A stretch of DNA of 64,000 bases from Bacillus sp. X1(2014) (GCF_007678255.1 NZ_VEED01000001.1:558001-622000); one strand, 5' to 3'. Positions 1 through 10,034 are shown, counted from the stretch's first letter. The notes: generated by a model from the sequence alone, not told the origin. Program-made: numbers and translations.

Positions 1-355
1 CTATGATTGTGCCCAATTCCTCCTGAAAATATACATCTTTTAACAAACCAAGAGATTCTCCGCTTTTTGAAAGCATCATCATTCCGTCTAATGGCTGTTG
101 ATGTGTAAGTGTATATTGAGGATCTTTCAGCTTTACCAATGAGGCGTTATCCTTAATCATTACCCCATCTGCACCGAAGGAAGCCACTTTTTGGATATCT
201 AAAAAAAAGGATTGTTTGAAAAAGACGCCTTTTTTTACCAATAAACCGTCTACCTTACCGGTGCTCGAGATACATAAATCACTTACCTCGCCAATTTTTT
301 GACCGCTGTTTGTCTCAAAAACAGGCTGTCCTTTCAATAAAGAGAATGTCCGCAA
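1..355 (-). CDS. yrrD: PRC-barrel domain protein, YrrD-like (3' end outside window)
   Basis: The minus strand is open from a TTG at 355 to the window edge, giving about 118 residues that begin MRTFSLLKGQPVFE. The start is chosen because AGGAGG at 367-372 lies 11 bases upstream. Residues about 5-80 contain the small beta-barrel pattern of PRC-barrel proteins (a 'GxxIGEVSDL' strand, then 'GKVDGLLVKKG'), and a second similar unit begins near residue 90 (PLDGMMMLSKSGESLG). The B. subtilis equivalent follows recD2, as here. PRC barrels occur in photosynthetic reaction centres and in the RimM RNA-processing factor; the function of YrrD is not established to my knowledge. The C-terminus is not visible. 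Confidence 0.8.
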   Translation of the reverse strand, partial: MRTFSLLKGQPVFETNSGQKIGEVSDLCISSTGKVDGLLVKKGVFFKQSFFLDIQKVASFGADGVMIKDNASLVKLKDPQYTLTHQQPLDGMMMLSKSGESLGLLKDVYFQEELGTII

Positions 356-388
356 AGAGTGTCCCACCTCCTGTGAACATTCATAGTG

Positions 389-2839
389 TTAGTCATTTAC
401 CATGAAATCATAAGGTGAAACGTTTTCCATACCGACCATTGGATTAGCCTGCATGAATTCTTCTTCGTAGGACAATACAGTGCCTATCTTTTCATCTAGG
501 TCATTATTGTCTTTAGCGGAATTGGGTTCATTCTTTTTACCAACAAGTGGAGTAGCTGTAATTGACTCTTGCAGCTTTTGGCACAAGGTGGTTTGGCGAG
601 AAAGTTCATCCGCTCTTTCTACACCCATTTTAAGAGCATCGACTTCGCCGCAAAGAATCAAGGATTGTTTACTTCGAGTGATAGCTGTATAAATTAAATT
701 TCTACGTAACATCCGATAATAACTTCTTGTCACTGGCAAAATGACAATCGGGAATTCACTACCCTGCGATTTATGGACGGAACAACAATAAGCATGGGTA
801 ATTTGAGTTAAATCTTGTCTTGTATACTCGACTTCATTGCCTTCAAAGGAAATGTAAATCATATCCTGTTTTTCGGTGTTTTCCTTGGCATAGATAATCG
901 AGATAATTTCCCCAATATCTCCGTTAAAGACATTGCTTTCGGGTTGATTAACCAGTTGGAGTACCTTATCACCAATCCGATATTTTACCTCACCAAAAGC
1001 AATTTCCTTTCTCTTTCCATCAGGATTAGGATTAAAAATTTCTTGCAATAAAACATTTAAGCGGTCGATCCCAGCCGGTCCCCGATACATGGGCGCTAAC
1101 ACTTGAATATCCTTGGCCGAATAGCCTTTATTTTTGGCATTAAAGGCTACTTTCTCAACCACTTGTGCAACCTGTGTTGTTGAGCATCTAATAAACGAAC
1201 GATCCGCTTGCTTTACCGTAATATCCGCGGGCAAGTAGCCTTTTTTAATTTCATGGGCAAGTTCAATAATCGAAGAGCCCTCTGCCTGGCGATAAATATC
1301 TGTTAAACGAACGGTTGGTATCCGTTCAGATGTCAGCAAATCTTTTAAGACCTGTCCCGGTCCAACCGATGGCAATTGATCTTCATCACCTACCATGATG
1401 ACTTGTATATTCTCCGGAAGTGCTTTAAACAATTGATTAGCAAGCCATATATCAAGCATGGAGGTTTCATCTACGATGATAATTTTTCCTTCGAGCGGGC
1501 TTGCATCGTCACGGTCAAATCCTTCTTGACCATTAAATCCAAGGAGCCGATGAATGGTTACCGCTGGCAGGCCGGTGGATTCACTCATCCTTTTTGCGGC
1601 TCTTCCTGTTGGGGCTGCTAATAAGAACGGAAAGGGTTCGTCTTTTTTCTGGTAATCCTTAAGCTCCAAGGAACAGCCATGCAATTCTGCATAAAGTTCT
1701 ACAATTCCTTTAATAACAGTGGTTTTTCCTGTCCCTGGTCCTCCAGTTAGAATCAACATTGGGGACATTAACGCCGTTTGGATGGCCTCACGCTGTGTTG
1801 GTGCATATTGCACCCCCAGTCGTTCCTCTAAACTTCCTAATGAGAGGAGGAATTCAGACTCCGGAAATTGGTCCTTATATTCTGTTTGTGCAAGGATCCG
1901 CTGGATGTTCGTTACCAGCCCTTTTTCGGCAAAATACAAGGATGGCAAGTACACACGTTTCTCTTCACCAATTAATTTACCCTCTTCTTGCAGCTTGATG
2001 ACTTCATTTGAAATATCTATGTATTCAATTTGATCACGTTTGTTCTCTTCTAAAAGTGCTTTTACTTGTTCTAATAAATCCTCAGCATGTATGTATACAT
2101 GACCCGTCTGCATGCTTTCATTTTCAAGGATGTAGAGGCAGGCTGCTTTAATTCGATCAGGATGATTTCCAGTTATGCCTAGTTGGTAACCCAGTTCATC
2201 AGCTCGGCCAAAACCGATTCCTTCAATATCTTCCACAAGTTTGTAGGGATTCTTTTGCATAATCTCAAGCGTCTGATCTTTATAGGCTTGATAAATCCGC
2301 ATGGAGATCTGAGGTCCAAAGCCATATTGGTTTAAAGCCACCATGACTTGCTCTAATCCTTGATGCTCCATTAATGTATCATAGAGCATTTTTGCTTTTT
2401 CAGGAGGGAGTTTTGGAATGGAATCAAGCAAGGACGGCTGGTTGAGAATCTTTGAGATGGCATCTTCTCCTAAGATTTCAACAATGTTTTCAGCAGTTTT
2501 TTTCCCAATACCTTTAAACATCTCTCCCGATAAATAATTAATGACCCCTTGTTTTGATTGGGGCATGTCTTTGCGGAAATGATTAGTATGAAATTGCAGA
2601 CCAAACTTGGGATGATCCTTAAATTCACCGAAAAAGATATAGGTCTCCTGTTCATGGATTTTTGGAAAATAACCGGTGACCACAGCTTCTTTGTCCTCAT
2701 ATGGATGATTTGTTTCATCGACTCTTATTCGCAAAACCGTATAAAGGTTTTGTTCATTGTGAAAAATGGTGACAATCGGTCTGCCCTTTACAAATTTCCC
2801 CTGATCAGCAAATAAATCCAACGTGTCCTGCTTTTCCAT
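389..2839 (-). CDS. recD2: RecD2-type ATP-dependent 5'-3' DNA helicase
   Basis: An 816-residue SF1B helicase of the RecD2 class, which acts without RecBC in Gram-positives and is linked to replication fork progress and DNA repair. The N-terminal third (about 95-330) carries helix-hairpin-helix-like segments (GEMFKGIGKKTAENIV near 105-120 and GIGFGRADELG near 207-217). Walker A is GGPGTGKTT at 366-374 and Walker B is VDETSMLD near 456. The later motifs include GDEDQLPSVGPG, and SVHKSQGSEFP (the UvrD_C_2/motif V region). The length is typical of RecD2 and longer than E. coli RecD. The start has a GGGAGG ribosome binding site. It lies downstream of the TPR gene with 33 bases between, so the two are probably co-transcribed. 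Confidence 0.96.
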   Translation of the reverse strand: MEKQDTLDLFADQGKFVKGRPIVTIFHNEQNLYTVLRIRVDETNHPYEDKEAVVTGYFPKIHEQETYIFFGEFKDHPKFGLQFHTNHFRKDMPQSKQGVINYLSGEMFKGIGKKTAENIVEILGEDAISKILNQPSLLDSIPKLPPEKAKMLYDTLMEHQGLEQVMVALNQYGFGPQISMRIYQAYKDQTLEIMQKNPYKLVEDIEGIGFGRADELGYQLGITGNHPDRIKAACLYILENESMQTGHVYIHAEDLLEQVKALLEENKRDQIEYIDISNEVIKLQEEGKLIGEEKRVYLPSLYFAEKGLVTNIQRILAQTEYKDQFPESEFLLSLGSLEERLGVQYAPTQREAIQTALMSPMLILTGGPGTGKTTVIKGIVELYAELHGCSLELKDYQKKDEPFPFLLAAPTGRAAKRMSESTGLPAVTIHRLLGFNGQEGFDRDDASPLEGKIIIVDETSMLDIWLANQLFKALPENIQVIMVGDEDQLPSVGPGQVLKDLLTSERIPTVRLTDIYRQAEGSSIIELAHEIKKGYLPADITVKQADRSFIRCSTTQVAQVVEKVAFNAKNKGYSAKDIQVLAPMYRGPAGIDRLNVLLQEIFNPNPDGKRKEIAFGEVKYRIGDKVLQLVNQPESNVFNGDIGEIISIIYAKENTEKQDMIYISFEGNEVEYTRQDLTQITHAYCCSVHKSQGSEFPIVILPVTRSYYRMLRRNLIYTAITRSKQSLILCGEVDALKMGVERADELSRQTTLCQKLQESITATPLVGKKNEPNSAKDNNDLDEKIGTVLSYEEEFMQANPMVGMENVSPYDFMVND

Positions 2840-2872
2840 TTAGCTCCCTCCCTTCTCTAAAAAAATTGATTG

Positions 2873-3526
2873 TTATTGGTTACTTTCTAATAACTTTTTC
2901 GCGTGACCTGCCAGCAGATGGCCTGGTTGAATGTCGAGTGCTTTATTTAACATTTCTAATGCTTTGGTAGGATTGTCTTGAAAAGCGTAGGAGACACCTA
3001 AATTATAAAAAGCATCGGAATGAGTTGGATCCAATTCGATACATTTTTCAAATTGAATGACAGCCTCAGCAATTAATTCTAGCTGTGCCAGGCATAATCC
3101 GTATTGAAAACGAGCTTCTGCATCGTTCTCATTTAACTCGACACTTCTTTGTAAGTAAGGGAGTGCAAATTTCCCCTGATCCAACTGAACAAGCGTCAGC
3201 CCTAACATGAAATAATTGTCACTGGATTGCAGACCTTTTTTCATGGCCGTCTCAAACATATTTTTAGCTTCGTTGAATAGGTCTTTGCTAAATAACAAAG
3301 TTCCAATACTATAATAAGCCGCCGCAGCGTTTTCATCTATTTCAATTGCTTTTTGATAAAAGTTAAGAGCCTTTTCGTCGTCTCCAACCGCTGAAAGTAC
3401 ATTCCCGAAATTAATATAGGCAACTGGGTCGTTTGGGTTTTCTTGAATGGCTTCATTAAAGGCCTTTGCCGCCTCTTCCAGGTTGCCTTCCTGCATGTAT
3501 TGAACACCTAATTGGTTTTTATCCAT
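2873..3526 (-). CDS. yrrB: Tetratricopeptide repeat protein, YrrB-like
   Basis: A 217-residue protein made almost wholly of tandem 34-residue TPR units, recognisable by recurring 'A..N.G..L...G....A...Y..A...D' patterns from residue 5 to the end (about six units). There is no signal peptide or membrane segment, so it should be a cytosolic protein-protein adaptor. An ATG at 3526 is preferred over the upstream in-frame GTG because GGAG lies 8 bases before it. It is flanked by recD2 and mnmA as in B. subtilis, where the counterpart is yrrB. A role beside MnmA and the YrvO desulfurase is only suggested by position; the binding partner cannot be read from sequence. Confidence 0.9.
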   Translation of the reverse strand: MDKNQLGVQYMQEGNLEEAAKAFNEAIQENPNDPVAYINFGNVLSAVGDDEKALNFYQKAIEIDENAAAAYYSIGTLLFSKDLFNEAKNMFETAMKKGLQSSDNYFMLGLTLVQLDQGKFALPYLQRSVELNENDAEARFQYGLCLAQLELIAEAVIQFEKCIELDPTHSDAFYNLGVSYAFQDNPTKALEMLNKALDIQPGHLLAGHAKKLLESNQ

Positions 3527-3621
3527 TATTACCACTCCAATCTAAGAGAAAGTATATCATATTTTATAAAAAAATAATTTCAAGAGTTGTAAGAGGGGTT
3601 ATGTTTGAGTGTTTTATTGAG

Positions 3622-3747
3622 GATTTCGCGGATTTTCGTAGGGATTTCGCCAATTGGAGATTTAATTTCGCTAAGTTTGATGATTATTTCGCCCAACCCT
3701 GGAGGAATCTCGCTAACTTTCACTATTATTTCGCCAAACTCTTGAAT
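3622..3747. repeat. Degenerate 21-bp periodic array, core ATTTCGC, six units
   Basis: ATTTCGC (one copy ATCTCGC) begins at 3623, 3644, 3665, 3686, 3707 and 3728, every step exactly 21 bases, while the 14 bases between cores vary freely. A further partial core (ATTTTCGT) lies at 3632. The array sits between the mnmA terminator and the TPR gene. On the plus strand it happens to be open, with Phe-Ala in every seventh codon pair, but that frame has no ribosome binding site and runs through the terminator. A second array with the same period and a related core is at 32656-32760. Confidence 0.8.
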
Positions 3748-3752
3748 TACTC

Positions 3753-3787
3753 ACAAAAAAACCTGATTCCAATTGAGGAATCAGGTC
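3753..3787 (-). terminator. Rho-independent terminator of mnmA
   Basis: Inverted repeat CCTGATTCC / GGAATCAGG with a 6-base loop, directly after the mnmA stop. On the minus strand it is followed by a run of seven T. Confidence 0.85.
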
Positions 3788-3792
3788 TTTTA

Positions 3793-4917
<1,125 letters not shown>

Positions 4918-4950
4918 TCACCCCTCTATTGCCAAAAGCTTTTACTAAAT

Positions 4951-6093
4951 TTATTTTTTCAAACGTTTAACAATTCTTGCTGTTTCTTCTGCTGCCTTAA
5001 CAACGTCTTCAACGGTTGTATTATAGCCAAAGCTGAAACGAATCGAATTAGTTAATCGTTCTGAGTTTTTACCAAACATGGCAACAAGCACGTGGGAAGG
5101 TTCAATTGAGCCTGCTGTACATGCTGAACCGCTCGATACAGCAATTCCAGCTAAATCAAGATTGACCAGCATTGCTTCCACACTTGTCCCAGGAAAGCTT
5201 AAGTTTAATACATGAGGTAAAGAACTTTCAAGTAATCCGTTTATGTCAAATTTTACATCCAGCTCTCGCAGCTTATCGATCAATGTACTTTTCAATTCAA
5301 GGAATTGTTTGCGCTTAGCCTCTCGATTTTCATTTGATATTAAAACAGCTTCATGAAAACCAACAATCGCGGCAATATTTTCAGTCCCTGCACGTCTTTT
5401 TCTCTCCTGCTCACCGCCGAAGGAACGTGGAGAAAGCTTTATATTTGATCTTGAATAAAGGAAGCCTACTCCTTTTGGTCCATTGATTTTATGGCCAGAG
5501 ACAGATAATAAATCAATGAAACTATGATTGACATCAATTTCTTCAACGCCATATGCTTGAACAGCATCTGTATGGAAGATTGTTTGATGATCTTTTAATA
5601 AAAGTCCAATTTCCGAAATTGGTTGAAGTGTACCCACTTCGTTGTTACCGTACATAATCGACACCAATATGGTATCTTCTCTTAAGGCTGCTCGCAGCTC
5701 AGCCAGCGAAATTTGCCCATTTTGGTCCACTGATAAATAAGTAATGTCAAAGCCCATTTTTTCTAACTTATGACATGCATGAAGAACCGCATGGTGCTCA
5801 ATTTCAGTGGTAATAATATGTTTGCCCTTATGCTGATACGTTTCAGCGACTCCAAATAACGCCATATTATCTGCTTCTGTTCCGCCACTTGTAAAAATAA
5901 TCTCGGTTTCCTTTGCGCCAATGCTGCCTGCTAGCACCGAACGTGCCTGATCAATCAGGTGACGAGCTTCCCTCCCATAAGAATGGATACTTGAAGGATT
6001 TCCGAAAGTTGCTTGCATCACCTCAAGCATTTTTTCAATTACCATGGGATGCATAGGCGATGTTGCCGCATGGTCGAGATAGATTCGTTCCAC
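4951..6093 (-). CDS. yrvO: Cysteine desulfurase, YrvO-type (IscS/NifS family)
   Basis: A 380-residue PLP enzyme that removes sulfur from cysteine and holds it as a persulfide. The PLP lysine is K202 in SVSGHKINGPKG, the H100-containing TEIEHHA motif is present, and the catalytic cysteine is C325 in SSGSACTAGS. The mobile loop after that cysteine is the group I (IscS-like) type. The start is placed at GTG 6093 (MERIYLDHAATSP), with AGAAGGT upstream; an in-frame start at 6111 has no such site. It sits between cymR and mnmA, which points to tRNA thiolation instead of general Fe-S assembly. A second, distinct desulfurase occurs in this window at 41285. Confidence 0.95.
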   Translation of the reverse strand: MERIYLDHAATSPMHPMVIEKMLEVMQATFGNPSSIHSYGREARHLIDQARSVLAGSIGAKETEIIFTSGGTEADNMALFGVAETYQHKGKHIITTEIEHHAVLHACHKLEKMGFDITYLSVDQNGQISLAELRAALREDTILVSIMYGNNEVGTLQPISEIGLLLKDHQTIFHTDAVQAYGVEEIDVNHSFIDLLSVSGHKINGPKGVGFLYSRSNIKLSPRSFGGEQERKRRAGTENIAAIVGFHEAVLISNENREAKRKQFLELKSTLIDKLRELDVKFDINGLLESSLPHVLNLSFPGTSVEAMLVNLDLAGIAVSSGSACTAGSIEPSHVLVAMFGKNSERLTNSIRFSFGYNTTVEDVVKAAEETARIVKRLKK

Positions 6094-6137
6094 ATTTACA
6101 CCTTCTATCAAATAGTTCTCAATGTTACTTTTTTACC

Positions 6138-6557
6138 CTAAATATAAAACATATATCCTTCTGGAGTTTCGTCATTACTATGATTCGCTAAATCTTCTAA
6201 GGTAGTATTGTCCAAAACGTCCTTTATGGCATCCCGAATTCGAATCCACAATTCCCGCTTAGCAGGTTCTTCATCTTCAATCCCTTCAACCGGTGCAATC
6301 GGTCCTTCTAGGACACGAATCACATCACCAGCAGTAATTTTAGATGGGATGTTAGTTAGGATATAGCCGCCGTATGCACCACGAATACTTTTTACTAAAC
6401 CTGCATTCCGCAATGGGGCTATTAATTGTTCTAAATAATGTTCGGATAAATCATTCGCTTGTGCAATTGTTTTTAATGATGTTGGACCCTCGCCGTGCTT
6501 TTTGGCAAGCTCTATCATAATCGTTAAACCATAGCGACCTTTTGTTGAAATTTTCAT
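6138..6557 (-). CDS. cymR: Rrf2-family regulator CymR (cysteine metabolism repressor)
   Basis: A 139-residue Rrf2 protein starting MKISTKGRYGL, with the winged helix-turn-helix in residues 1-65 (TSLKTIAQANDLSEHYLEQLI, then the wing SIRGAYGGY). It has no cysteine cluster, so it is not an Fe-S sensing member such as IscR or NsrR. This matches CymR, which represses cysteine and methionine-to-cysteine genes in Bacillus and whose DNA binding depends on its complex with CysK. A GAGGTG site precedes the ATG. It is 44 bases upstream of the yrvO-like gene and divergent from rarA, as in B. subtilis. Confidence 0.92.
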   Translation of the reverse strand: MKISTKGRYGLTIMIELAKKHGEGPTSLKTIAQANDLSEHYLEQLIAPLRNAGLVKSIRGAYGGYILTNIPSKITAGDVIRVLEGPIAPVEGIEDEEPAKRELWIRIRDAIKDVLDNTTLEDLANHSNDETPEGYMFYI

Positions 6558-6719
6558 ATCGCACCTCTATTCGTATCTATAAAATATCAATTAAAATCCT
6601 TAGTAATTTGATAGGCATTAAAATTATATCATATTCTACTTTAATATGCTTTTTCAATGGAAAATGGTAAAGTAAGGCTATATATAGTTAGATTGTATTA
6701 AATTTTGGAGAGATGTACC

Positions 6720-7991
6720 ATGCAGCAAAAACCCTTAGCATTTAGGATGCGGCCTAAAACGATTGAAGAAGTTGTCGGGCAGCAGCATTTGGTTGGCGAT
6801 GGAAAAATCATATCAAGAATGGTGAAAGCGAAACAACTGACCTCGATGATATTATATGGTCCGCCCGGTATAGGCAAAACATCCATTGCCAGTGCGATTG
6901 CCGGAAGCACCAAATATGCCTTCCGCACACTTAATGCTGTCACGAATAATAAAAAAGATATGGAAATTGTTGCCGCAGAGGCAAAAATGTCGGGAAAAGT
7001 TATTTTGCTTCTTGATGAGGTCCATCGGTTAGATAAAGGGAAGCAGGATTTTTTATTACCCTACTTAGAAAACGGGATGATCGTTTTAATTGGTGCTACC
7101 ACGAGTAATCCTTATCATGCCATTAACCCTGCCATCCGGAGCCGCTGTCAGATCTTCGAGTTAAAACCACCCACACCAGATGAAGTAAAACTGGCATTAA
7201 ATCGTGCCCTCGAGGATGAGGAACGCGGGTTCGGAAAGATAAAGGTAGAAATAGCGGATGAAGCCTTGCTGCATTTTGCTCAAGGATCCAATGGGGACGT
7301 AAGAAGTTCACTAAACGCCTTAGAATTAGCTGTACTGTCAACAGATACAGATGAAAATGGCATCATTCATATCGATGTAGAAACAGCAGAAGAATGTTTG
7401 CAAAAAAAGAGCCTTGTTGCCGATAAAGACGGGGATGGGCATTATGATGTCCTATCAGCGTTTCAAAAGTCGATCCGCGGAAGCGACGTTAACGCTGCAC
7501 TCCATTATCTCGGCCGATTAATCGAAGCAGGGGACATGCCAAGTATCAGCCGAAGATTAATTGTGATTGCCTATGAAGATGTCGGATTAGCAAATCCACC
7601 AGTTGGTGCACGAACATTAGCTGCGATTGAAACGGCTGAGCGAATTGGCTTTCCTGAGGCAAGAATCCCACTTGCAAATGCGGTGATTGAATTATGTCTG
7701 TCACCAAAATCGAACTCGGCAGTTTTGGCTATTCAGGCTGCACTCGAAGATATCCAAAAAGGCATCGTTGGCGAAGTACCTGACCATCTAAAGGATGCTC
7801 ATTATAAAGGAGCAAAGGAACTTGGCAGAGGAATCGACTACAAGTACCCACATGACTATGAGAACGGCTGGGTCCCTCAGCAATATCTACCCGACAGGTT
7901 AAAACACAAACAATACTACCAACCAAAGAAAACTGGAAAATTCGAACAGGCCCTCGCCATCGTATACGAAAAGTTAACAAGAAAAAAATAG
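6720..7991 (+). CDS. rarA: Replication-associated recombination protein A (RarA/MgsA)
   Basis: A 423-residue AAA+ ATPase of the clamp-loader branch that works at stalled or blocked replication forks with SSB. Walker A is GPPGIGKT at residues 47-54, Walker B is LLLDEVHR near 97-102, and sensor 1 lies in IGATTSNPYHAINPA. The C-terminal half holds the lid and the tetramerisation domain. ATG 6720 is used: GGAGAG lies eight bases before it and the protein then begins MQQKPLAFRMRPK, as in relatives. It is divergent from cymR, with 162 bases between. Its stop codon directly abuts the inverted repeat at 7991. Confidence 0.96.
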   Translation: MQQKPLAFRMRPKTIEEVVGQQHLVGDGKIISRMVKAKQLTSMILYGPPGIGKTSIASAIAGSTKYAFRTLNAVTNNKKDMEIVAAEAKMSGKVILLLDEVHRLDKGKQDFLLPYLENGMIVLIGATTSNPYHAINPAIRSRCQIFELKPPTPDEVKLALNRALEDEERGFGKIKVEIADEALLHFAQGSNGDVRSSLNALELAVLSTDTDENGIIHIDVETAEECLQKKSLVADKDGDGHYDVLSAFQKSIRGSDVNAALHYLGRLIEAGDMPSISRRLIVIAYEDVGLANPPVGARTLAAIETAERIGFPEARIPLANAVIELCLSPKSNSAVLAIQAALEDIQKGIVGEVPDHLKDAHYKGAKELGRGIDYKYPHDYENGWVPQQYLPDRLKHKQYYQPKKTGKFEQALAIVYEKLTRKK

Positions 7992-8035
7992 GGTGTCAGG
8001 CGCCATGTGAATTCTAAACATGGTGCCTGACACCC
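7991..8035. repeat. 18-bp inverted repeat (GGTGTCAGG type), probable bidirectional terminator
   Basis: Arms at 7991-8008 and 8018-8035 match at 17 of 18 positions around a 9-base loop. The plus strand continues into CTTCTCTTTTTTA and the minus strand into TATTTTTTTC, so the element can end both rarA and the ABC permease gene, whose stop codons flank it. The arm (GGTGTCAGGCGCC against GGTGCCTGACACC) is the kind of word I associate with dispersed repeats in Bacillaceae, but only one copy is visible here. Confidence 0.8.
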
Positions 8036-8044
8036 TTCTCTTTT

Positions 8045-8989
8045 TTATGAGGCCACATCTCGTTTCTTGAAGACTGTGAAGGCTAAGAGTTGGAATACGG
8101 CAAAGTAGATGAGCAGCATGGTGATTGAGAATGTCATCGACATCCCTTCGACCATTGGTGTCCCTTCCACATATTGCATAAGGTTTGTGTTCGCAAACAA
8201 GATGTATTTTGCCCAGCTAAATTTAAGGGACAATAGGACAGTAAATTGAGCCCCGGTGAACAATAAAAACAATGATAAGCCGATAGCTAAGGAACTATTT
8301 CTGAATACAGATGAAATCATAAATGCCATAGTCGCTAACATAATCGTATCAATCGAACTTAATCCGTAATAAATTAACAAGTAGATGACAATCGGTTGTT
8401 CAGTTACTTGACCATTAGAATAATTCAGATATGGTACAGCATGGTCTGGCATTCCAAAAAGAAGTGCCCCTAGCAAAGCCGAGAAAACAAATAAAATGCC
8501 TAGCATTAATAATGCGAACAATAATACAGTCAAATATTTCGAGATCAATATCTTGCTGCGATTGATCGGTCGTATTAATAACAATTTGATGGTTCCCCAG
8601 TTGAATTCACTGGCGACAATTCCTGCTGAAATGATAATTGTAAATAATCCAGGCAGGATAATCAGTTGGGACGCATCTTTTACAAATGTCCAGACATTAT
8701 ATTTTTCATTAAATGGGATATGATGCTTAATGCGGTAATCATTTATTGCGATTTCCTCTTTATAAAATTGCTTCTCCAGCTTTGAAGTGCTTTGTTTCAT
8801 CTGCTTCTTTAGGGCTTCATTCTCCTGTACTAAAGTCTGTTCCCAATTTTTATCGAGGTTGAAATCCTTTTCTTGATATTTGTGAAAGATGCCAAAGATA
8901 GCGGTAATAACTACAAGGATGGCAATCATTACATAGGTCCCAGGTCGTTTAAAAATTTTCATCCATTCATTTTTAATTAAGTTAACCAC
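8045..8989 (-). CDS. ABC-2 type transporter permease
   Basis: A 314-residue integral membrane protein with about six hydrophobic segments. One lies at the N-terminus (about 18-36), followed by a long extracytoplasmic loop rich in Lys, Glu and Gln (about 37-100). The others fall near 112-135, 158-185, 210-232, 240-262 and 280-305. This is the layout of ABC-2 permeases paired with BcrA-like ATPases. It starts at GTG 8989, inside the last codons of the ATPase gene (8-base overlap), so the two are translationally coupled. The substrate cannot be inferred; relatives export lantibiotics or bacitracin, or have no known cargo. Confidence 0.85.
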   Translation of the reverse strand: MVNLIKNEWMKIFKRPGTYVMIAILVVITAIFGIFHKYQEKDFNLDKNWEQTLVQENEALKKQMKQSTSKLEKQFYKEEIAINDYRIKHHIPFNEKYNVWTFVKDASQLIILPGLFTIIISAGIVASEFNWGTIKLLLIRPINRSKILISKYLTVLLFALLMLGILFVFSALLGALLFGMPDHAVPYLNYSNGQVTEQPIVIYLLIYYGLSSIDTIMLATMAFMISSVFRNSSLAIGLSLFLLFTGAQFTVLLSLKFSWAKYILFANTNLMQYVEGTPMVEGMSMTFSITMLLIYFAVFQLLAFTVFKKRDVAS

Positions 8990-9911
8990 GGCTTGGCACC
9001 CCCTTTTCAGTTGTCAATTCAAGGAAACGATCTTCTAACGTCTTCGCAATTTCTTTGACCGCAAAAACTTGAATATCTTCTGATACGAATTGTTTAATTA
9101 GAATCGGAATTTTTGATTTTGGAAGTTCAACAGTTATTCCATTCCTTGAAAGATTTGCTCGAACATCGGGATAATGAGCTTCAATCAGGTTCAAGGCTTT
9201 ATCCGCCGGGACTACTTCTAGTTCATAGGTCGTTTCAGAAGCGCCGTGGACAAGTTCCTGGACAAGCTGCACATCAATTAAGCGGCCATTTTGGATAATG
9301 CCAATCCGGTCACACATCATTTCCATTTCCGAAAGCAGATGGCTTGAAACAATCACAGCGAGATTTTTTTCACGCGCTAAGAGACGGACATAGTCGCGGA
9401 TTTCTCGGATGCCAGCAGGATCTAATCCATTTGTTGGTTCGTCCAAAATCAAGACTTTCGGATCATGTAAGAGACACTGAGCCAATCCTAGTCTTTGGCG
9501 CATTCCAAGAGAATAGGTTTTTACCTTATCGTGGATCCGATCAGTTAATCCTACTAGTTCTACTATTTCAGCAATCTTCTCTTTGGAAATACCATTTGCC
9601 ATTCTTGCATAGTGAATTAAATTTTGGTACCCTGTCAAGAATTTATACATTTCCGGATTCTCCACAATTGCACCGATATGACGAACAGCCTCTTCAAAAT
9701 TAGTCTTTATGCTGGAACCGCCAACCTCGATGTCTCCGGATGTAATCGCCATTAATCCTACAATCATTCGAATCGTTGTTGTTTTTCCGGCGCCATTTGG
9801 ACCTAAAAAGCCAAATACCTCTCCTTTATTTACCTGAAAGCTAATATTATCTATGATCGTTCGTCCTTTAATGACTTTCGTTACGTTCTTCAACTCGACA
9901 ATTTTTTCCAA
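8982..9911 (-). CDS. ABC transporter ATP-binding protein (BcrA-like)
   Basis: A 309-residue protein with one nucleotide-binding domain: Walker A GPNGAGKTT near residues 38-46, Q-loop around VENPEMYKF, signature YSLGMRQRLGLA, Walker B VLILDEPTNGLDP, and H-switch in SSHLLSEME. A roughly 85-residue C-terminal extension follows, as in BcrA/DRA-type exporters. It starts at TTG 9911 with AGAGGAGAG upstream. A TATAAT hexamer at about 9955-9960 (minus strand) may be its -10 element, but the -35 is weak. The pair sits between rarA and tcdA, which are adjacent in B. subtilis, so this is a local insertion of accessory genes. Confidence 0.9.
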   Translation of the reverse strand: MEKIVELKNVTKVIKGRTIIDNISFQVNKGEVFGFLGPNGAGKTTTIRMIVGLMAITSGDIEVGGSSIKTNFEEAVRHIGAIVENPEMYKFLTGYQNLIHYARMANGISKEKIAEIVELVGLTDRIHDKVKTYSLGMRQRLGLAQCLLHDPKVLILDEPTNGLDPAGIREIRDYVRLLAREKNLAVIVSSHLLSEMEMMCDRIGIIQNGRLIDVQLVQELVHGASETTYELEVVPADKALNLIEAHYPDVRANLSRNGITVELPKSKIPILIKQFVSEDIQVFAVKEIAKTLEDRFLELTTEKGVPSRG

Positions 9912-9997
9912 ATTCTCTCTCCTCTCTATGTATTCTCACACTAGTTTATCTTATTATAGAAAAATTTTCCTCCAAAAACTGCTTAACAAAAGAAAAG

Positions 9998-10024
9998 CCC
10001 CAAACCAATAAAAGTTCAGGGCCA
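9998..10024 (-). terminator. Probable terminator of tcdA
   Basis: GCCC...GGGC imperfect hairpin just after the tcdA stop, followed on the minus strand by TTTTCTTTTG. The stem is interrupted, so confidence is moderate. Confidence 0.5.
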
Positions 10025-10034
10025 ACAAAAACAC

